Numbered from the stretch's first letter, positions 1 to 9,847 are shown. The stretch: DNA of 64,000 nucleotides from Zafaria cholistanensis (GCF_008580665.1 NZ_BKDJ01000008.1:1-64000), one strand, 5' to 3'. Notes: generated by a model not told the origin, from the sequence alone. Translations and numbers: made by a program.

Positions 1-170
1 GCCACGGCCTGGCCATCCTCGGTACGGAACAGCGCCAGCGGACGGTTCGCGATCCGGCGGGCCATCGGCTTGCGCGTCACCTCATGGTCCCACGCCGCAA
101 CGTACCAGGCATTGAGCGGGTGGCCGAGGATCCGGGCCGTCGTCGTTCCACGTACTTCAACTTGCGTCAT
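1..170 (-). CDS. Rieske non-haem iron oxygenase, N-terminus only
   Basis: The reverse strand reads 56 codons from an ATG at 168-170 and runs off the left edge. The visible start contains HPLNAWYVAAWDHEV, a signature seen at the N-terminus of VanA-type Rieske oxygenases (vanillate O-demethylase and related ring hydroxylases), followed by a short segment ending RPLALFRTEDGQAVA where the Rieske domain begins. The [2Fe-2S] ligands lie outside the window. It follows the isomerase-like gene on the same strand after a 37-base gap. Family is fairly sure; substrate is unknown. A VanA-like enzyme beside two THF-dependent demethylases would mean two different demethylation chemistries at one locus. Confidence 0.75.
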   Translation of the reverse strand, partial: MTQVEVRGTTTARILGHPLNAWYVAAWDHEVTRKPMARRIANRPLALFRTEDGQAV

Positions 171-207
171 GATCAATGCTTCCTTCTTGCCCGGCCCGGG
201 CCGGTCG

Positions 208-519
208 TTAAGCCGTCGCTGCAGTGGAGGAATCCGCCGCGGCGAGCAGCTTTTCCTGGGGATGGGTAGCCAGCGCCTCGACCGTAATGGTCTGCCACTG
301 AAAGGTGGGGAGGTTGGACAGAACGTCGTGAAGCTCCGTCACGTCCCCGGCCTCATACCAGCCGACGGCGGTACGGGTGCCCGGAACCCGCCACAGCCGT
401 CGCAGGATGCCCCGGTCGCGCAGTTGCTGGGCATACTCCCGCTCCGCGGATTTGATGCGGGCTTCCTCTTCTGCCGCCATCGGGGGCATGTTGTTCTGTT
501 GCCGGACCAGGAATTCCAT
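208..519 (-). CDS. Muconolactone delta-isomerase-like protein
   Basis: A 103-residue protein starting at the ATG at 517-519, preceded by an AAGGAGG site; longer upstream frames lack a ribosome site. Length and pattern match the muconolactone isomerase family: MEFLVRQ at the start, a charged helix with KSAEREYAQQL, then LRRLWRVPGT and a second half with LHDVLSNLPTF. In classical pathways this small decameric enzyme isomerises muconolactone in the beta-ketoadipate route. No catB or catD partner is seen here, so the real substrate may be another lactone or enol. It could conceivably serve as the missing tautomerase for the ring-cleavage product (inference). It lies 11 bases after the hydrolase gene. 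Confidence 0.75.
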   Translation of the reverse strand: MEFLVRQQNNMPPMAAEEEARIKSAEREYAQQLRDRGILRRLWRVPGTRTAVGWYEAGDVTELHDVLSNLPTFQWQTITVEALATHPQEKLLAAADSSTAATA

Positions 520-530
520 CGTTCCTCCTT

Positions 531-1286
531 CTAGACGGCCACGCGCAGGGCGTGGTCGTGGGACTGCAGCAGGTGCCGCGCCAGCAGCCCTGCATTCGTA
601 ACCATCACTTCGTGGTCCGCGTCCAGCTCGGCGACATCCCAGCCGGCCGCCTCCGCCCGCCGGGCGAAGCGGGTGAAAGGGGTCGCCCATCCGGAACACA
701 GCAGGTACTGGCCGGCGGAAGGCAGGTCCGACAGGCCGAACTCCACCGCATCAAGGTAGGTTTTGGCGGGATGGGCCGTCAGCCGGGGCGCCAGTTCCGC
801 TATGACCTGCTGGTCGGTGACCCCCAGGTTTTCCAGCGGCCGCGGATCGATGACGAGCCCTCCGTTGTGGCGTGCCGACTCCAGGTAGTGCGCCGCGGCC
901 CGTTCCGGCAGCAGGTCGATGCCGACCTCTCCCGGCTGCGGCAGAAAGCCGTCGACGATCACCAGCCGCTTGATCCTGTCCGGCACCAGAGCGGCGGCTC
1001 CGGTCGCCACCAGGCCCGCGTAGCTGTGGCCAACCAGGATCACTTCCCGCAGGTCCTCCGACTCGATGGCGGCCACGACATCTGTCACGTGGGTGCGCAG
1101 GCCGGTCTCCGGGGTGAGCAGGTGCGCCCTGTCGCCCAACCCCGTGAGGGTCGGAGTCAGGACGGTGGCACCTGCGGCTTCCAGCAGCCGCTGGACCGGA
1201 CGCCAGCACCATGCTCCATGCCAGGCGCCGTGGACCAGGACGTAGGTCCCTCCGCCGGCTGTCTCCGGGCTGGTGGTCTCCGGCAT
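531..1286 (-). CDS. Alpha/beta hydrolase (esterase-like)
   Basis: A 251-residue alpha/beta-hydrolase fold protein. Visible elements are the oxyanion strand VLVHGAWHGAWCW near residues 16-28, the nucleophile elbow GHSYAG with Ser88, and a late histidine in DADHEVM near residue 225. The HGAWHGAWCW form is shared with small ester hydrolases such as methyl-ester and salicylate esterases. It leads a leftward group with the isomerase-like and Rieske genes and is divergent from the galB-like gene. A role on aromatic or lactone esters fits the context but is not shown. Enol-lactone hydrolysis is an alternative given the isomerase-like neighbour. Confidence 0.75.
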   Translation of the reverse strand: MPETTSPETAGGGTYVLVHGAWHGAWCWRPVQRLLEAAGATVLTPTLTGLGDRAHLLTPETGLRTHVTDVVAAIESEDLREVILVGHSYAGLVATGAAALVPDRIKRLVIVDGFLPQPGEVGIDLLPERAAAHYLESARHNGGLVIDPRPLENLGVTDQQVIAELAPRLTAHPAKTYLDAVEFGLSDLPSAGQYLLCSGWATPFTRFARRAEAAGWDVAELDADHEVMVTNAGLLARHLLQSHDHALRVAV

Positions 1287-1599
1287 TCTTAGCTCCTCTC
1301 GATTGCGGCTTGTCCCTCTCGGCCAAGCCCGGATCAGCGGATGGGACCGCCGTCTTTGGCCGGGTCATCAAACTGCCCATCAGGAGGCCGCCGGTGCCGG
1401 CGGCCCGCGCGGCGCGGAAGGGCTTAGCCTGCCCATTGCAGGAAGCCGGCTGAAGTGGCCCCAACCTATCGACAGGCAAAAGTGATTGTCAACACTTTTG
1501 GATTCATTGATGTTTCCCAAATTATGGACAAAGGGTTGACATCATCTCCGGATGTGCGAACGATCTAGGCGTAGCCTTTGTCACACCGAGGGGTCTTGA
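1287..1599. promoter_or_regulatory. Divergent promoter region for the aromatic cluster
   Basis: This 313-base gap separates leftward and rightward gene groups and holds no convincing gene. A -35-like TTGACA lies at 1536-1541 in the plus direction, without a good -10 at 17 bases. AT-rich DNA at 1480-1530, including TTGTCAAC, is a plausible regulator-binding zone. Confidence 0.4.
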
Positions 1600-2316
1600 A
1601 TGTCGAAGAAAAGAATGCTCGTCGTCGGCGCCCACAGTGCCGATTTTGTATGGCGGTCGGCCGGTGTCCTGGCGGCTCACACGCGTGCCGGGGGCGAGGC
1701 CCTCGTAGTGGCCCTGTCCTACGGCGAGCGCGGCGAATCCGGGGAACTCTGGAAGGAACCGGGGCAGACCGAGGAAAACGTCAAACGCATCCGCCACGGA
1801 GAAGCATCCCGCGCGGCGGCCATTCTGGGCGCCGAGTTCGAGGCGTTCGATTTGGGCGACTATCCGCTGGACATGGGATCTGACGCCATCGGCCGCCTGG
1901 CCGAACTGATGCGCGATTTTCAGCCCCACATCACGCTCACCCACCCGGCGAAGGACCCGTACAACCCCGACCACCCCGTCGCCCACGCGGCCGTAGCCCG
2001 CGCCCGGCTGCTGACCGCAGGCGCCGGCGTCGAGAGCGGCTTCCGGACTGCTCCCCCGTCAGAGTTCCTGGCCTTCGAGCCGCACCAGCCCGAACTCTGC
2101 GAATTCACGCCCACGGTCTTCGTCGATATCACGGACGTCTTTGAGCTCAAGAAGCTGGCCATGAAGGAGATGAAGGCCCAGCAGTACCTGCAGGAGTACT
2201 ACTCCCAGCGGGCCGAACACCGCGGCAACCATGCCCGCAAGGTCACCGGGAACAAACAGATCCGGCAGGCCGAAGCCTTCCAGCGACTGCTGCCCAACGT
2301 CGTGGACAAACTTTAG
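1600..2316 (+). CDS. galB: PIG-L/LmbE-family hydrolase, GalB/LigJ-like 4-oxalomesaconate hydratase
   Basis: A 238-residue PIG-L-fold protein. The metal-binding AHPDD motif of the family appears as AHSAD near residue 12, with HPAKDPYNPDHPVAH near residues 113-127. The AHSAD form is what I know from GalB of Pseudomonas putida, a zinc hydratase that turns 4-oxalomesaconate into 4-carboxy-4-hydroxy-2-oxoadipate. The start follows GAGGGG by seven bases. The next gene, 14 bases downstream, is the expected aldolase for that product, which supports the call strongly. A generic N-acetyl-sugar deacetylase is the alternative. The gene opens the rightward aromatic cluster. Confidence 0.75.
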   Translation: MSKKRMLVVGAHSADFVWRSAGVLAAHTRAGGEALVVALSYGERGESGELWKEPGQTEENVKRIRHGEASRAAAILGAEFEAFDLGDYPLDMGSDAIGRLAELMRDFQPHITLTHPAKDPYNPDHPVAHAAVARARLLTAGAGVESGFRTAPPSEFLAFEPHQPELCEFTPTVFVDITDVFELKKLAMKEMKAQQYLQEYYSQRAEHRGNHARKVTGNKQIRQAEAFQRLLPNVVDKL

Positions 2317-2330
2317 GAAGGGCCGGCGTA

Positions 2331-2927
2331 ATGAGCGAACAGGACCGGCACATCCGGGATCTGGCGGGCACGCTGCCGGTGGCCAACATCGGGGACGCGA
2401 TGGAGCGGCTGAATGTCGTGGACTCCGGCATCCGCCCCATGTGGCCGGGAGCGCGCCTGGTCGGCAGGGCGTTCACCGTCATGACCGCCGGCGGAGACAA
2501 CAAGGCCATCCATGAGGCCCTGGACCACGCGGGCCCGGGCGATGTCCTCGTCATCAACGGGCAGGGAGCCACCCACCGCGCCCTCATCGGCGAACTGATC
2601 GCGGGGCGCGCCGCCGCCCAAGGGGTGGTCGGCTTCGTCATTGACGGCGCCATCCGCGATGTCCGCGACCTGGAGGAGATGCGCTTTCCCGTCTTCGCCC
2701 GTGCCGTGACGCCCGCCGGCCCATACCGTAACGGCCCCGGCTACCACCAGAAACCCGTGGCGCTCGGCGGCGTCGTGGTCAATCCGGGCGACCTGGTTGT
2801 CGCGGACGACGACGGCGTCGCCGTCGTCCCCCGGGACGCGGAAGCGGACGTCCTCGCCCGGGCCGTTGCCAAGCATGAGCAGGAACTGGCGCAGCGGGAC
2901 GGCGTCCCCGCCCCCAGTGGCATCTAA
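2331..2927 (+). CDS. galC: RraA-fold aldolase, 4-carboxy-4-hydroxy-2-oxoadipate aldolase-like
   Basis: A 198-residue RraA-family protein with the substrate- and metal-binding segment GFVIDGAIRDVRDLEE near residues 103-118 and the N-terminal TLPVANIGDAMERL typical of class II pyruvate aldolases LigK, GalC and HMG aldolase. The reaction would split 4-carboxy-4-hydroxy-2-oxoadipate into pyruvate and oxaloacetate in the cytosol. A GGAAGGG site sits before ATG 2331. RNase E inhibitor RraA shares the fold, but the galB-like gene directly upstream and dioxygenase genes downstream favour the catabolic aldolase. It is the last step of the 4,5-cleavage route. Confidence 0.8.
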   Translation: MSEQDRHIRDLAGTLPVANIGDAMERLNVVDSGIRPMWPGARLVGRAFTVMTAGGDNKAIHEALDHAGPGDVLVINGQGATHRALIGELIAGRAAAQGVVGFVIDGAIRDVRDLEEMRFPVFARAVTPAGPYRNGPGYHQKPVALGGVVVNPGDLVVADDDGVAVVPRDAEADVLARAVAKHEQELAQRDGVPAPSGI

Positions 2928-2973
2928 GCGGGACTAAGCCCCTGCGGACGGGCACACTCCGCCCTCCAATCCG

Positions 2974-4562
<1,589 letters not shown>

Positions 4563-4566
4563 CTTT

Positions 4567-4608
4567 GGCTTTGCTGCCGCACCGTTCCTGCGGCGCGGCA
4601 GCAAAGCC
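4567..4608 (+). terminator. Hairpin terminator after the first demethylase
   Basis: A 14-bp perfect stem (4567-4580 with 4595-4608) and a 14-base loop begin right after the stop codon. There is no clear U-tract. It lies 47 bases before the dehydrogenase start, so it may only attenuate read-through. Confidence 0.6.
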
Positions 4609-4655
4609 CTACCAAAATGCAGTAAACGGATGAACACATGGAAAGGCATTTGGCG

Positions 4656-6155
4656 ATGACAGAGACGACGGAAACAACGGCCCGCGTGGCCACGGGACTG
4701 TTCATCGGGGGTGAGGCCCGGGAGACGCGGGAGACTCTGGCGATTGCCGACCCGGGCAAGCCCGGAGTGGTGGTCGGCCACGCCGCCGCCGCCACCACCC
4801 AGGACGTGGAGGACGCGGTCGCGGCGGCTAAGGCTGCGTTCCCGGCGTGGGCCGCGCTGTCGACCCAGGAGCGGGCCGGCCTGCTGGCCGCGGCCATCGA
4901 GGGAATCGCGGAGCTGCGCGACGAGGACGCCGCGATCCTGTCGCAGGAGAACGGCAAGGTCCGCATGGAGGCCTGGATCGATGCCCTGGTCTTCGAGATC
5001 CGCTGGAACCTGGCGCTGTCCCTGGCCGAGGAAATGGACAAGGCCAAGGTCCTGGAACCGGTTCCGGGGATCCCGGTGACCACCACTGTGGCCTACCAGC
5101 CGCTGGGCGTGGTCTCGGTAATCGTGCCGTTCAACTGGCCGGTGGCGATCCTGGGCGCGTCCCTGCCGTACGCGCTGCTGGCCGGCAACACCGCGATCGT
5201 CAAGCCGCCGCCATCGGCGCCGCTGGCCACCGCCCGCATCGTGCAGCGGGTGGCCGAAAAGCTGCCTCCGGGAGTGCTCAACCTCGTCACGGGCACCGAT
5301 GACCAAATGGGCGCGCTGATCCAGAACCCGGACATCGCCAAGGTCTGCTTCACCGGCAGCGTCCCGGGCGGCAAGCGCATCATGCAGATGGCCTCGGCCT
5401 CCCTGACCCGCGTTACCCTCGAGCTGGGCGGCAACGACGCGGCCATCTTCCTGGCCGACGCGGTCCTGGACGAGACCCACCTGGACCGGATCTTCGGGGC
5501 GGTCTTCGACACCACCGGGCAGATCTGCATGAACGCCAAGCGCATCTACGTGCACCGCTCGCGCCTGGAGGAACTGACCGCCGGATTGGCCGCCCGCCTG
5601 GAGCGCACGGTCATCGGCTACGGCCTGGACGCGGAGACCACCATGGGCCCGCTGCACTCCCCGGCGCAGAAGGCGTTCGTCCAGGAGCTGATCAACGAGG
5701 CCAAGGACGCCGGCGCCGAGGTGCGCGAGTACGGCACGCTGCCCTCGGACCCGGAGCTGGCTGGCGGGAACTTCCTGCGCCCGGCCCTGGTCATCGACCC
5801 GGACCCGAACCTGCGGGTGGTCACTGAGGAACAGTTCGGCCCGGTCATCCCGCTCATCCCCTTCGACACCGAGGAGGAGGCCATCGCCGCCGCCAATGAC
5901 AGCTGGGGCGGGCTCGGCGGCTCAGTCTGGACTGCGGACCGGGAAGCGGCCGACAGGATCGGCGCACAGCTGGCCTGCGGCTACGTCTGGGTCAACGACC
6001 ACGGCGCGAACCGCCTGGACCTGCGCGCCCCCTTCGGCGGCATGAAGCACTCCGGTATGGGCCGCGAGCAGGGCATCGAAGGCATCCGTGCCTTCCAGGA
6101 CACCCGCTCCATTGCCCACCTCGATGAAGCCGCCCTCGCGGCTGGCGCCCACTAG
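4656..6155 (+). CDS. Aldehyde dehydrogenase, vanillin/syringaldehyde dehydrogenase-like
   Basis: A 499-residue NAD(P)-dependent aldehyde dehydrogenase. Visible elements are VPFNWP near residue 150, the catalytic glutamate in LELGGNDA near residue 255, the cysteine in GQICMNAKR near residue 290, EEQFGPVIP near 385 and the C-terminal PFGGMKHSG. It would oxidise an aromatic aldehyde such as vanillin or syringaldehyde to the acid used by the neighbouring demethylases (inference from context; the family alone does not fix the substrate). I chose ATG 4656, preceded by GAAAGG; ATG 4638 would add six residues. Strong hairpins on both sides suggest its own transcript. Confidence 0.8.
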   Translation: MTETTETTARVATGLFIGGEARETRETLAIADPGKPGVVVGHAAAATTQDVEDAVAAAKAAFPAWAALSTQERAGLLAAAIEGIAELRDEDAAILSQENGKVRMEAWIDALVFEIRWNLALSLAEEMDKAKVLEPVPGIPVTTTVAYQPLGVVSVIVPFNWPVAILGASLPYALLAGNTAIVKPPPSAPLATARIVQRVAEKLPPGVLNLVTGTDDQMGALIQNPDIAKVCFTGSVPGGKRIMQMASASLTRVTLELGGNDAAIFLADAVLDETHLDRIFGAVFDTTGQICMNAKRIYVHRSRLEELTAGLAARLERTVIGYGLDAETTMGPLHSPAQKAFVQELINEAKDAGAEVREYGTLPSDPELAGGNFLRPALVIDPDPNLRVVTEEQFGPVIPLIPFDTEEEAIAAANDSWGGLGGSVWTADREAADRIGAQLACGYVWVNDHGANRLDLRAPFGGMKHSGMGREQGIEGIRAFQDTRSIAHLDEAALAAGAH

Positions 6156-6172
6156 GGGCATTCATCCACTGA

Positions 6173-6223
6173 GCACGACGGCGGGTGGCGTGGGGCGAAT
6201 GCCTGCGCCACCCGCCGTCGTGC
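6173..6223 (+). terminator. Strong hairpin terminator after the aldehyde dehydrogenase
   Basis: An 18-bp perfect stem (6173-6190 with 6206-6223) with a 15-base loop lies 18 bases after the stop. No U-tract follows, as is common for actinobacterial terminators. Confidence 0.75.
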
Positions 6224-6268
6224 CACCGGGCCGAATCCGTCCACTGCGCGGCGCCGGGCAGGCCACGC

Positions 6269-6278
6269 GACATATGTC
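6269..6278. promoter_or_regulatory. Palindromic operator candidate GACATATGTC
   Basis: A perfect 10-bp palindrome 160 bases before the second demethylase. The same core recurs before copy 1 (2988-2997) and before ligA (9694-9705), suggesting a shared regulator. A possible -10 TAGGGT lies further down, at about 6328. Confidence 0.4.
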
Positions 6279-6436
6279 CCAAGGGCAGACCGGCCAACCA
6301 TATGAACAACCATGGTCGCTGACAATCTAGGGTCCTCAGTAGTGATGCAGCCCACAGTCCGCCCCGCGGGGCGCCGGACCAGCCGCCTCACCGACCCGGA
6401 ACGGGTTACCCATCGGCCCTAGAGAAAGCCATCATC

Positions 6437-7819
6437 ATGAATGTTGAAACCGTGCGGTCCCTGAACGCCGACAGCCTCGAAGCCGCCATCCGGCAGGCGG
6501 GAAATCCCGTGGAGCTGCTGCGCAACTCCACGTTCCGCCCCCACACCTTCCCGGTAGCAGCCGAATTCACTAACTGGCGCTCCGAGCAGGCGGCCTGGCG
6601 TGATTCCTGTGCCCTGCTTGACCAGTCCCACCACATGACGGACCTGTTCATCACCGGTCCGGACGCCCTGAGGCTGCTGGCCGACTTCGGGGTCAACAGC
6701 TTTGCCAAGTTCGCCCCGGGCCAGGCGAAGCAGTACGTGGCGGTCAATCAGGACGGCTTCTTCATCGGAGACGCCATTCTCTTCTACCTCGACGACGGGA
6801 GCTTTGACCTGGTCGGCCACCACACGGTGCTCAACTGGGTGCAGTTCCAGCTGGAAACCGGCAATTACGACGCCCGCATCGAGCGCGACGACAATTCCTT
6901 CGTGCGCGGTCCGGGCCGTCCGCCGAAGCTGTACCGCTATGAGCTGCAGGGACCCACGGCTGCGCCCCTCGTCGAAAAGCTCACCGGCCAGCCCCTGCCG
7001 AACACCAAGTTCTTCAGCATGACCGAATTCGCCATCGCCGGGCACCGGGTCCGCGCGCTGCGGCACGGGATGGCCGGCCAGCCCGGGTTCGAACTGTTCG
7101 GTCCGTGGGCTGAGGGGCAGGAGGTCCTGGACGCGATCCTGGCGGCGGGCGAAGAGTTCGGGCTGGTCCGGGCAGGGGCCAAGGCCTACTCCACGGCCAA
7201 CCTCGAATCGGGCTGGATCCCGTCACCGGTCCCGGCCATTTTCGGCGAAGCCGAGAAGGCATACCGGGAGTGGCTGGGCGCCGGGTCGCTGGGTTCCCTG
7301 GGCGGCAGCATGGATTCGCCCGACATCACCGACTACTACGTCACCCCCTACGACATCGGCTACGGCATGGTGGTGAAGTTTGACCACGACTTCCTCGGCC
7401 GCGCGGCGCTGGAGGAGATCGCCGGGGTACCCCGCCGGAAGAAGGTCACCCTGGTCTGGAACACCGACGACGTCGCCAGCGCCATCCGCTCGCTGTACGA
7501 ACCGGGCACTCCGGCCAAGTTCATCGACATGCCCAAGGCACGCTACGCCCTGTTCCAGATGGACAAGGTGCTGCACAAAGGCCGATGGGCCGGCATCTCG
7601 ATGGATGCCGGCTACATCTCCAACGAGCACGTGATGGTGTCCCTGGCCACCGTGGACCTTGAGGCCAGCGAGCCCGGCACCGAGGTGACAGTGCTGTGGG
7701 GCGAAAACCCGAACTCGGCCAAGCCTGCAGTGGAGGCCCACCGGCAGGTGGAGATCCGCGCCACCGTGGCCCCGGTTCCGTTTGTCCAAGCTGTCCGCGA
7801 TTCCTACCGCACAGCGTGA
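6437..7819 (+). CDS. desA: THF-dependent aromatic O-demethylase, LigM/DesA type (copy 2)
   Basis: A 460-residue paralogue of the 3156 gene with the same layout: [16 protein letters not shown] with His66, GAKAYSTANLESGW with Tyr251, and a shared C-terminal VEAHRQVEIRA. It differs where specificity is set: the carboxylate-binding arginine of copy 1 is His128 here (LVGHHTVLNW), and the YVYPVV segment is HTFPVA. This suggests a different methoxy acid, such as syringate against vanillate or 3-O-methylgallate; the desA symbol is tentative. MetF follows after 38 bases, so methyl-THF made here can be oxidised at once. It starts a new transcription unit after the 6173 terminator. Confidence 0.82.
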   Translation: MNVETVRSLNADSLEAAIRQAGNPVELLRNSTFRPHTFPVAAEFTNWRSEQAAWRDSCALLDQSHHMTDLFITGPDALRLLADFGVNSFAKFAPGQAKQYVAVNQDGFFIGDAILFYLDDGSFDLVGHHTVLNWVQFQLETGNYDARIERDDNSFVRGPGRPPKLYRYELQGPTAAPLVEKLTGQPLPNTKFFSMTEFAIAGHRVRALRHGMAGQPGFELFGPWAEGQEVLDAILAAGEEFGLVRAGAKAYSTANLESGWIPSPVPAIFGEAEKAYREWLGAGSLGSLGGSMDSPDITDYYVTPYDIGYGMVVKFDHDFLGRAALEEIAGVPRRKKVTLVWNTDDVASAIRSLYEPGTPAKFIDMPKARYALFQMDKVLHKGRWAGISMDAGYISNEHVMVSLATVDLEASEPGTEVTVLWGENPNSAKPAVEAHRQVEIRATVAPVPFVQAVRDSYRTA

Positions 7820-7857
7820 CGGCCCCAATGCCGGGCCCCAGTATTGGGAGTACTCAC

Positions 7858-8757
7858 TTGGAACGATCTAAAACCGCCCCTTCCCCTCAAAGCCGGCAGG
7901 TACTGGCCGGCCTGGTCAGGAACATCGGCTACGAAGTCATGCCGTTCAAGGGCACGGAGGAGAAGGTACTGAAAAATGTGCCCGCCTCCGTCCCCCTGAC
8001 AGTGACCGCCACCGGGGGCAAGGGCATTGAAGTGACCGTTGACCTGGCCACCCGGCTGCGTGCCCGCGGCTATTCGGTGGCCCCGCACCTGCCGGCCCGC
8101 CTGTTCAGGGACGAAGCCGAACTCTCCGGCGTCGTCGACCAGCTGCGCGAAGCCGACGTCCGGCGGGTGTTCATCATCGCCGGAGACGCTCCGCAGCCGG
8201 CCGGACAGTTCCCGGATGCCCTCTCCCTGCTCAAGTCCATGGACGCCATGGGGCACCACTTCGAGGAAGTCGGCATCGGAGGCTACCCCGAGGGCCACGC
8301 CTCCTTCCCGGCTGCGGCGATCGAACAGGCGCTCGAAGACAAGGCCCCACTTGCGACCCGGATCCTGACCCAAATCTGCTTCGACGCCAAAACCACCACC
8401 GCTTGGGCGGCAGGGATCAAGCAGCGCGGCGTCGACCTGCCCGTTTTCGTGGGCATGCCCGGACCGGTGAGCCGCCAGAAGCTGGTGCGGGTCTCCGCAG
8501 GACTCGGCCTGGGGCAGTCCGCCCGATTCCTGCAAAAGCAGCAGAACATGCTGTGGCGGTTCTTCCTGCCCGGCGGCTACCGCCCCGACCGGCTCATCCG
8601 CGGCCTGGCCGCCGCGGTGCCGAAGGCGGACACCAACATCCGCGGCTTCCACATCTTCACCTTCAACGACCTGGCCGAGACGGAGGCCTGGCGGCGCCGC
8701 TTGGTGCAGTCGGTTGCGGAACAGGTGCAGTCGGTCGCGGAACAGGAGGAACGGTGA
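7858..8757 (+). CDS. metF: Methylenetetrahydrofolate reductase
   Basis: About 299 residues with MetF features: GTEEKVLKNVPASVPLTVT, VRRVFIIAGDAPQPAG (flavin/folate pocket) and a late GFHIFTFNDLAETEAW. Working in the oxidative direction it would turn methyl-THF from the demethylases into methylene-THF, as MetF does beside ligM in Sphingobium SYK-6. The TTG at 7858 follows GGGAG by seven bases and is preferred; ATG 7828 would add ten residues without a good site. The C-terminus carries a tandem VQSVAEQ repeat from a 21-bp duplication. It overlaps the next gene by four bases, so translation is probably coupled. Confidence 0.85.
   Translation: MERSKTAPSPQSRQVLAGLVRNIGYEVMPFKGTEEKVLKNVPASVPLTVTATGGKGIEVTVDLATRLRARGYSVAPHLPARLFRDEAELSGVVDQLREADVRRVFIIAGDAPQPAGQFPDALSLLKSMDAMGHHFEEVGIGGYPEGHASFPAAAIEQALEDKAPLATRILTQICFDAKTTTAWAAGIKQRGVDLPVFVGMPGPVSRQKLVRVSAGLGLGQSARFLQKQQNMLWRFFLPGGYRPDRLIRGLAAAVPKADTNIRGFHIFTFNDLAETEAWRRRLVQSVAEQVQSVAEQEER
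8703..8744 (+). repeat. 21-bp tandem duplication in the metF 3' end
   Basis: Units at 8703-8723 and 8724-8744 differ at one base and encode the doubled VQSVAEQ. It keeps the frame and lies immediately before the purU ribosome site. Confidence 0.85.
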
Positions 8758-9686
8758 GCATGGCCGTCGCCACGGAAAGGCCGCCGCAGCCGCTTCCGGA
8801 ATCCCTGGCAGCCATCCCCGCCACCGACTCCGGAGACGGGGACATCGGCCGGCTGATCGTCCAGGGAACCGACCAGCGCGGCATCGTCGCCAGCATCTCG
8901 GCGCTGCTGGCCGACGCCGGGGCCAATATCATCTCGCTCGACCAGCACTCCAGCGATCCCGAAGGCGGCCAGTTCTTCCAGCGGACCGTGTTCAGCCTTC
9001 CCCACCTGCCGGCCCGGCTGGAGGATCTGCGGGGGAAACTGGACGCCCGGCTCGCCGGTGAACTGGGACTGTCCTGGCAACTCGTGGAGGCCCGGCAGCA
9101 TAAACGGGTGGCGGTCTTCGTTTCCACGTCGGACCACTGCCTGCTGGACCTGCTCTGGCGGCAGCGGCGCGGCGAGCTGCCAATGGACATCGTCATGGTC
9201 GTCTCCAACCACCCCGACCTCGCCAAGGACGTCCGCCCGTTCGGCATTCCGTACTTCCACGTCCCCGTGTCCGGAAACAAGAAGGAGGCCGAAGCCCGCC
9301 ACCTCGAACTGCTGGACGGCAACGTGGACCTGGTGGTGCTGGCGCGCTACATGCAGATCATCTCCGAGGACTTCCTCGATGCGGTCGGGGTGCCGGTCAT
9401 CAACATCCACCACTCCTTCCTGCCCGCGTTCATCGGAGCCGGCCCCTACCAGAAGGCTAAGGACCGGGGCGTAAAGCTGATCGGCGCCACCGCCCACTAT
9501 GTCACCCGGGACCTGGACGAGGGCCCGATCATCGAACAGGACGTCATCCGCGTCTCGCATCGGGACTCGGCGCAGGACCTGGCCCGCAGCGGCGCGGACG
9601 TCGAACGCCGGGTGCTGTCACGGGCCGTCGCCGCCCATTGCGAAGACCGGATCCTCAGGCAGGGCAATACGACCGTTGTTTTCTAG
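8754..9686 (+). CDS. purU: Formyltetrahydrofolate deformylase
   Basis: About 310 residues: an N-terminal ACT domain (GRLIVQGTDQRGIVASISALL, residues ~35-55), then the formyltransferase fold with VNIHHSFLPAF style active-site histidine (INIHHSFLPAF near residue 220) and the aspartate in YVTRDLDEGPII. PurU hydrolyses 10-formyl-THF to formate and THF. Placed after metF, it gives a way to unload the C1 unit from demethylation and regenerate THF. The GTG at 8754 overlaps the metF stop (GTGA); ATG 8760 is an equally possible start behind the same GGAGG. A hairpin terminator follows. Confidence 0.88.
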   Translation: MSMAVATERPPQPLPESLAAIPATDSGDGDIGRLIVQGTDQRGIVASISALLADAGANIISLDQHSSDPEGGQFFQRTVFSLPHLPARLEDLRGKLDARLAGELGLSWQLVEARQHKRVAVFVSTSDHCLLDLLWRQRRGELPMDIVMVVSNHPDLAKDVRPFGIPYFHVPVSGNKKEAEARHLELLDGNVDLVVLARYMQIISEDFLDAVGVPVINIHHSFLPAFIGAGPYQKAKDRGVKLIGATAHYVTRDLDEGPIIEQDVIRVSHRDSAQDLARSGADVERRVLSRAVAAHCEDRILRQGNTTVVF

Positions 9687-9693
9687 CCGAACA

Positions 9694-9705
9694 GGACATT
9701 TGTCC
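9694..9705. promoter_or_regulatory. Palindromic operator candidate GGACATTTGTCC
   Basis: A 12-bp near-perfect palindrome just after purU. It shares GACAnnTGTC with 6269-6278 and 2988-2997. It sits upstream of the hairpin and about 140 bases before ligA, so its target is uncertain. Confidence 0.35.
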
Positions 9706-9710
9706 CGGAC

Positions 9711-9741
9711 GGAGGGCGGCATCCGACGGATGCCGCCCTCC
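9711..9741 (+). terminator. Hairpin terminator after purU
   Basis: A 14-bp perfect stem (9711-9724 with 9728-9741) with a 3-base loop, 24 bases after the purU stop. It separates the desA-metF-purU unit from ligAB. Confidence 0.7.
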
Positions 9742-9847
9742 GGAAGGGTTCCTAGAGTCAGAATGTGAGCTGTGCCATACCGCCGCAGGGCGGGACGGAC
9801 CTCACCCCACCAGGGCAGCAGGCCATGCTGCAAGAAATGGAGTACCG

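Noticed and set aside
2331-2927. RNase E activity regulator RraA or menaquinone methyltransferase
   Set aside because: Same fold, but a GalB-like gene immediately upstream and LigAB downstream make the aldolase far more likely.
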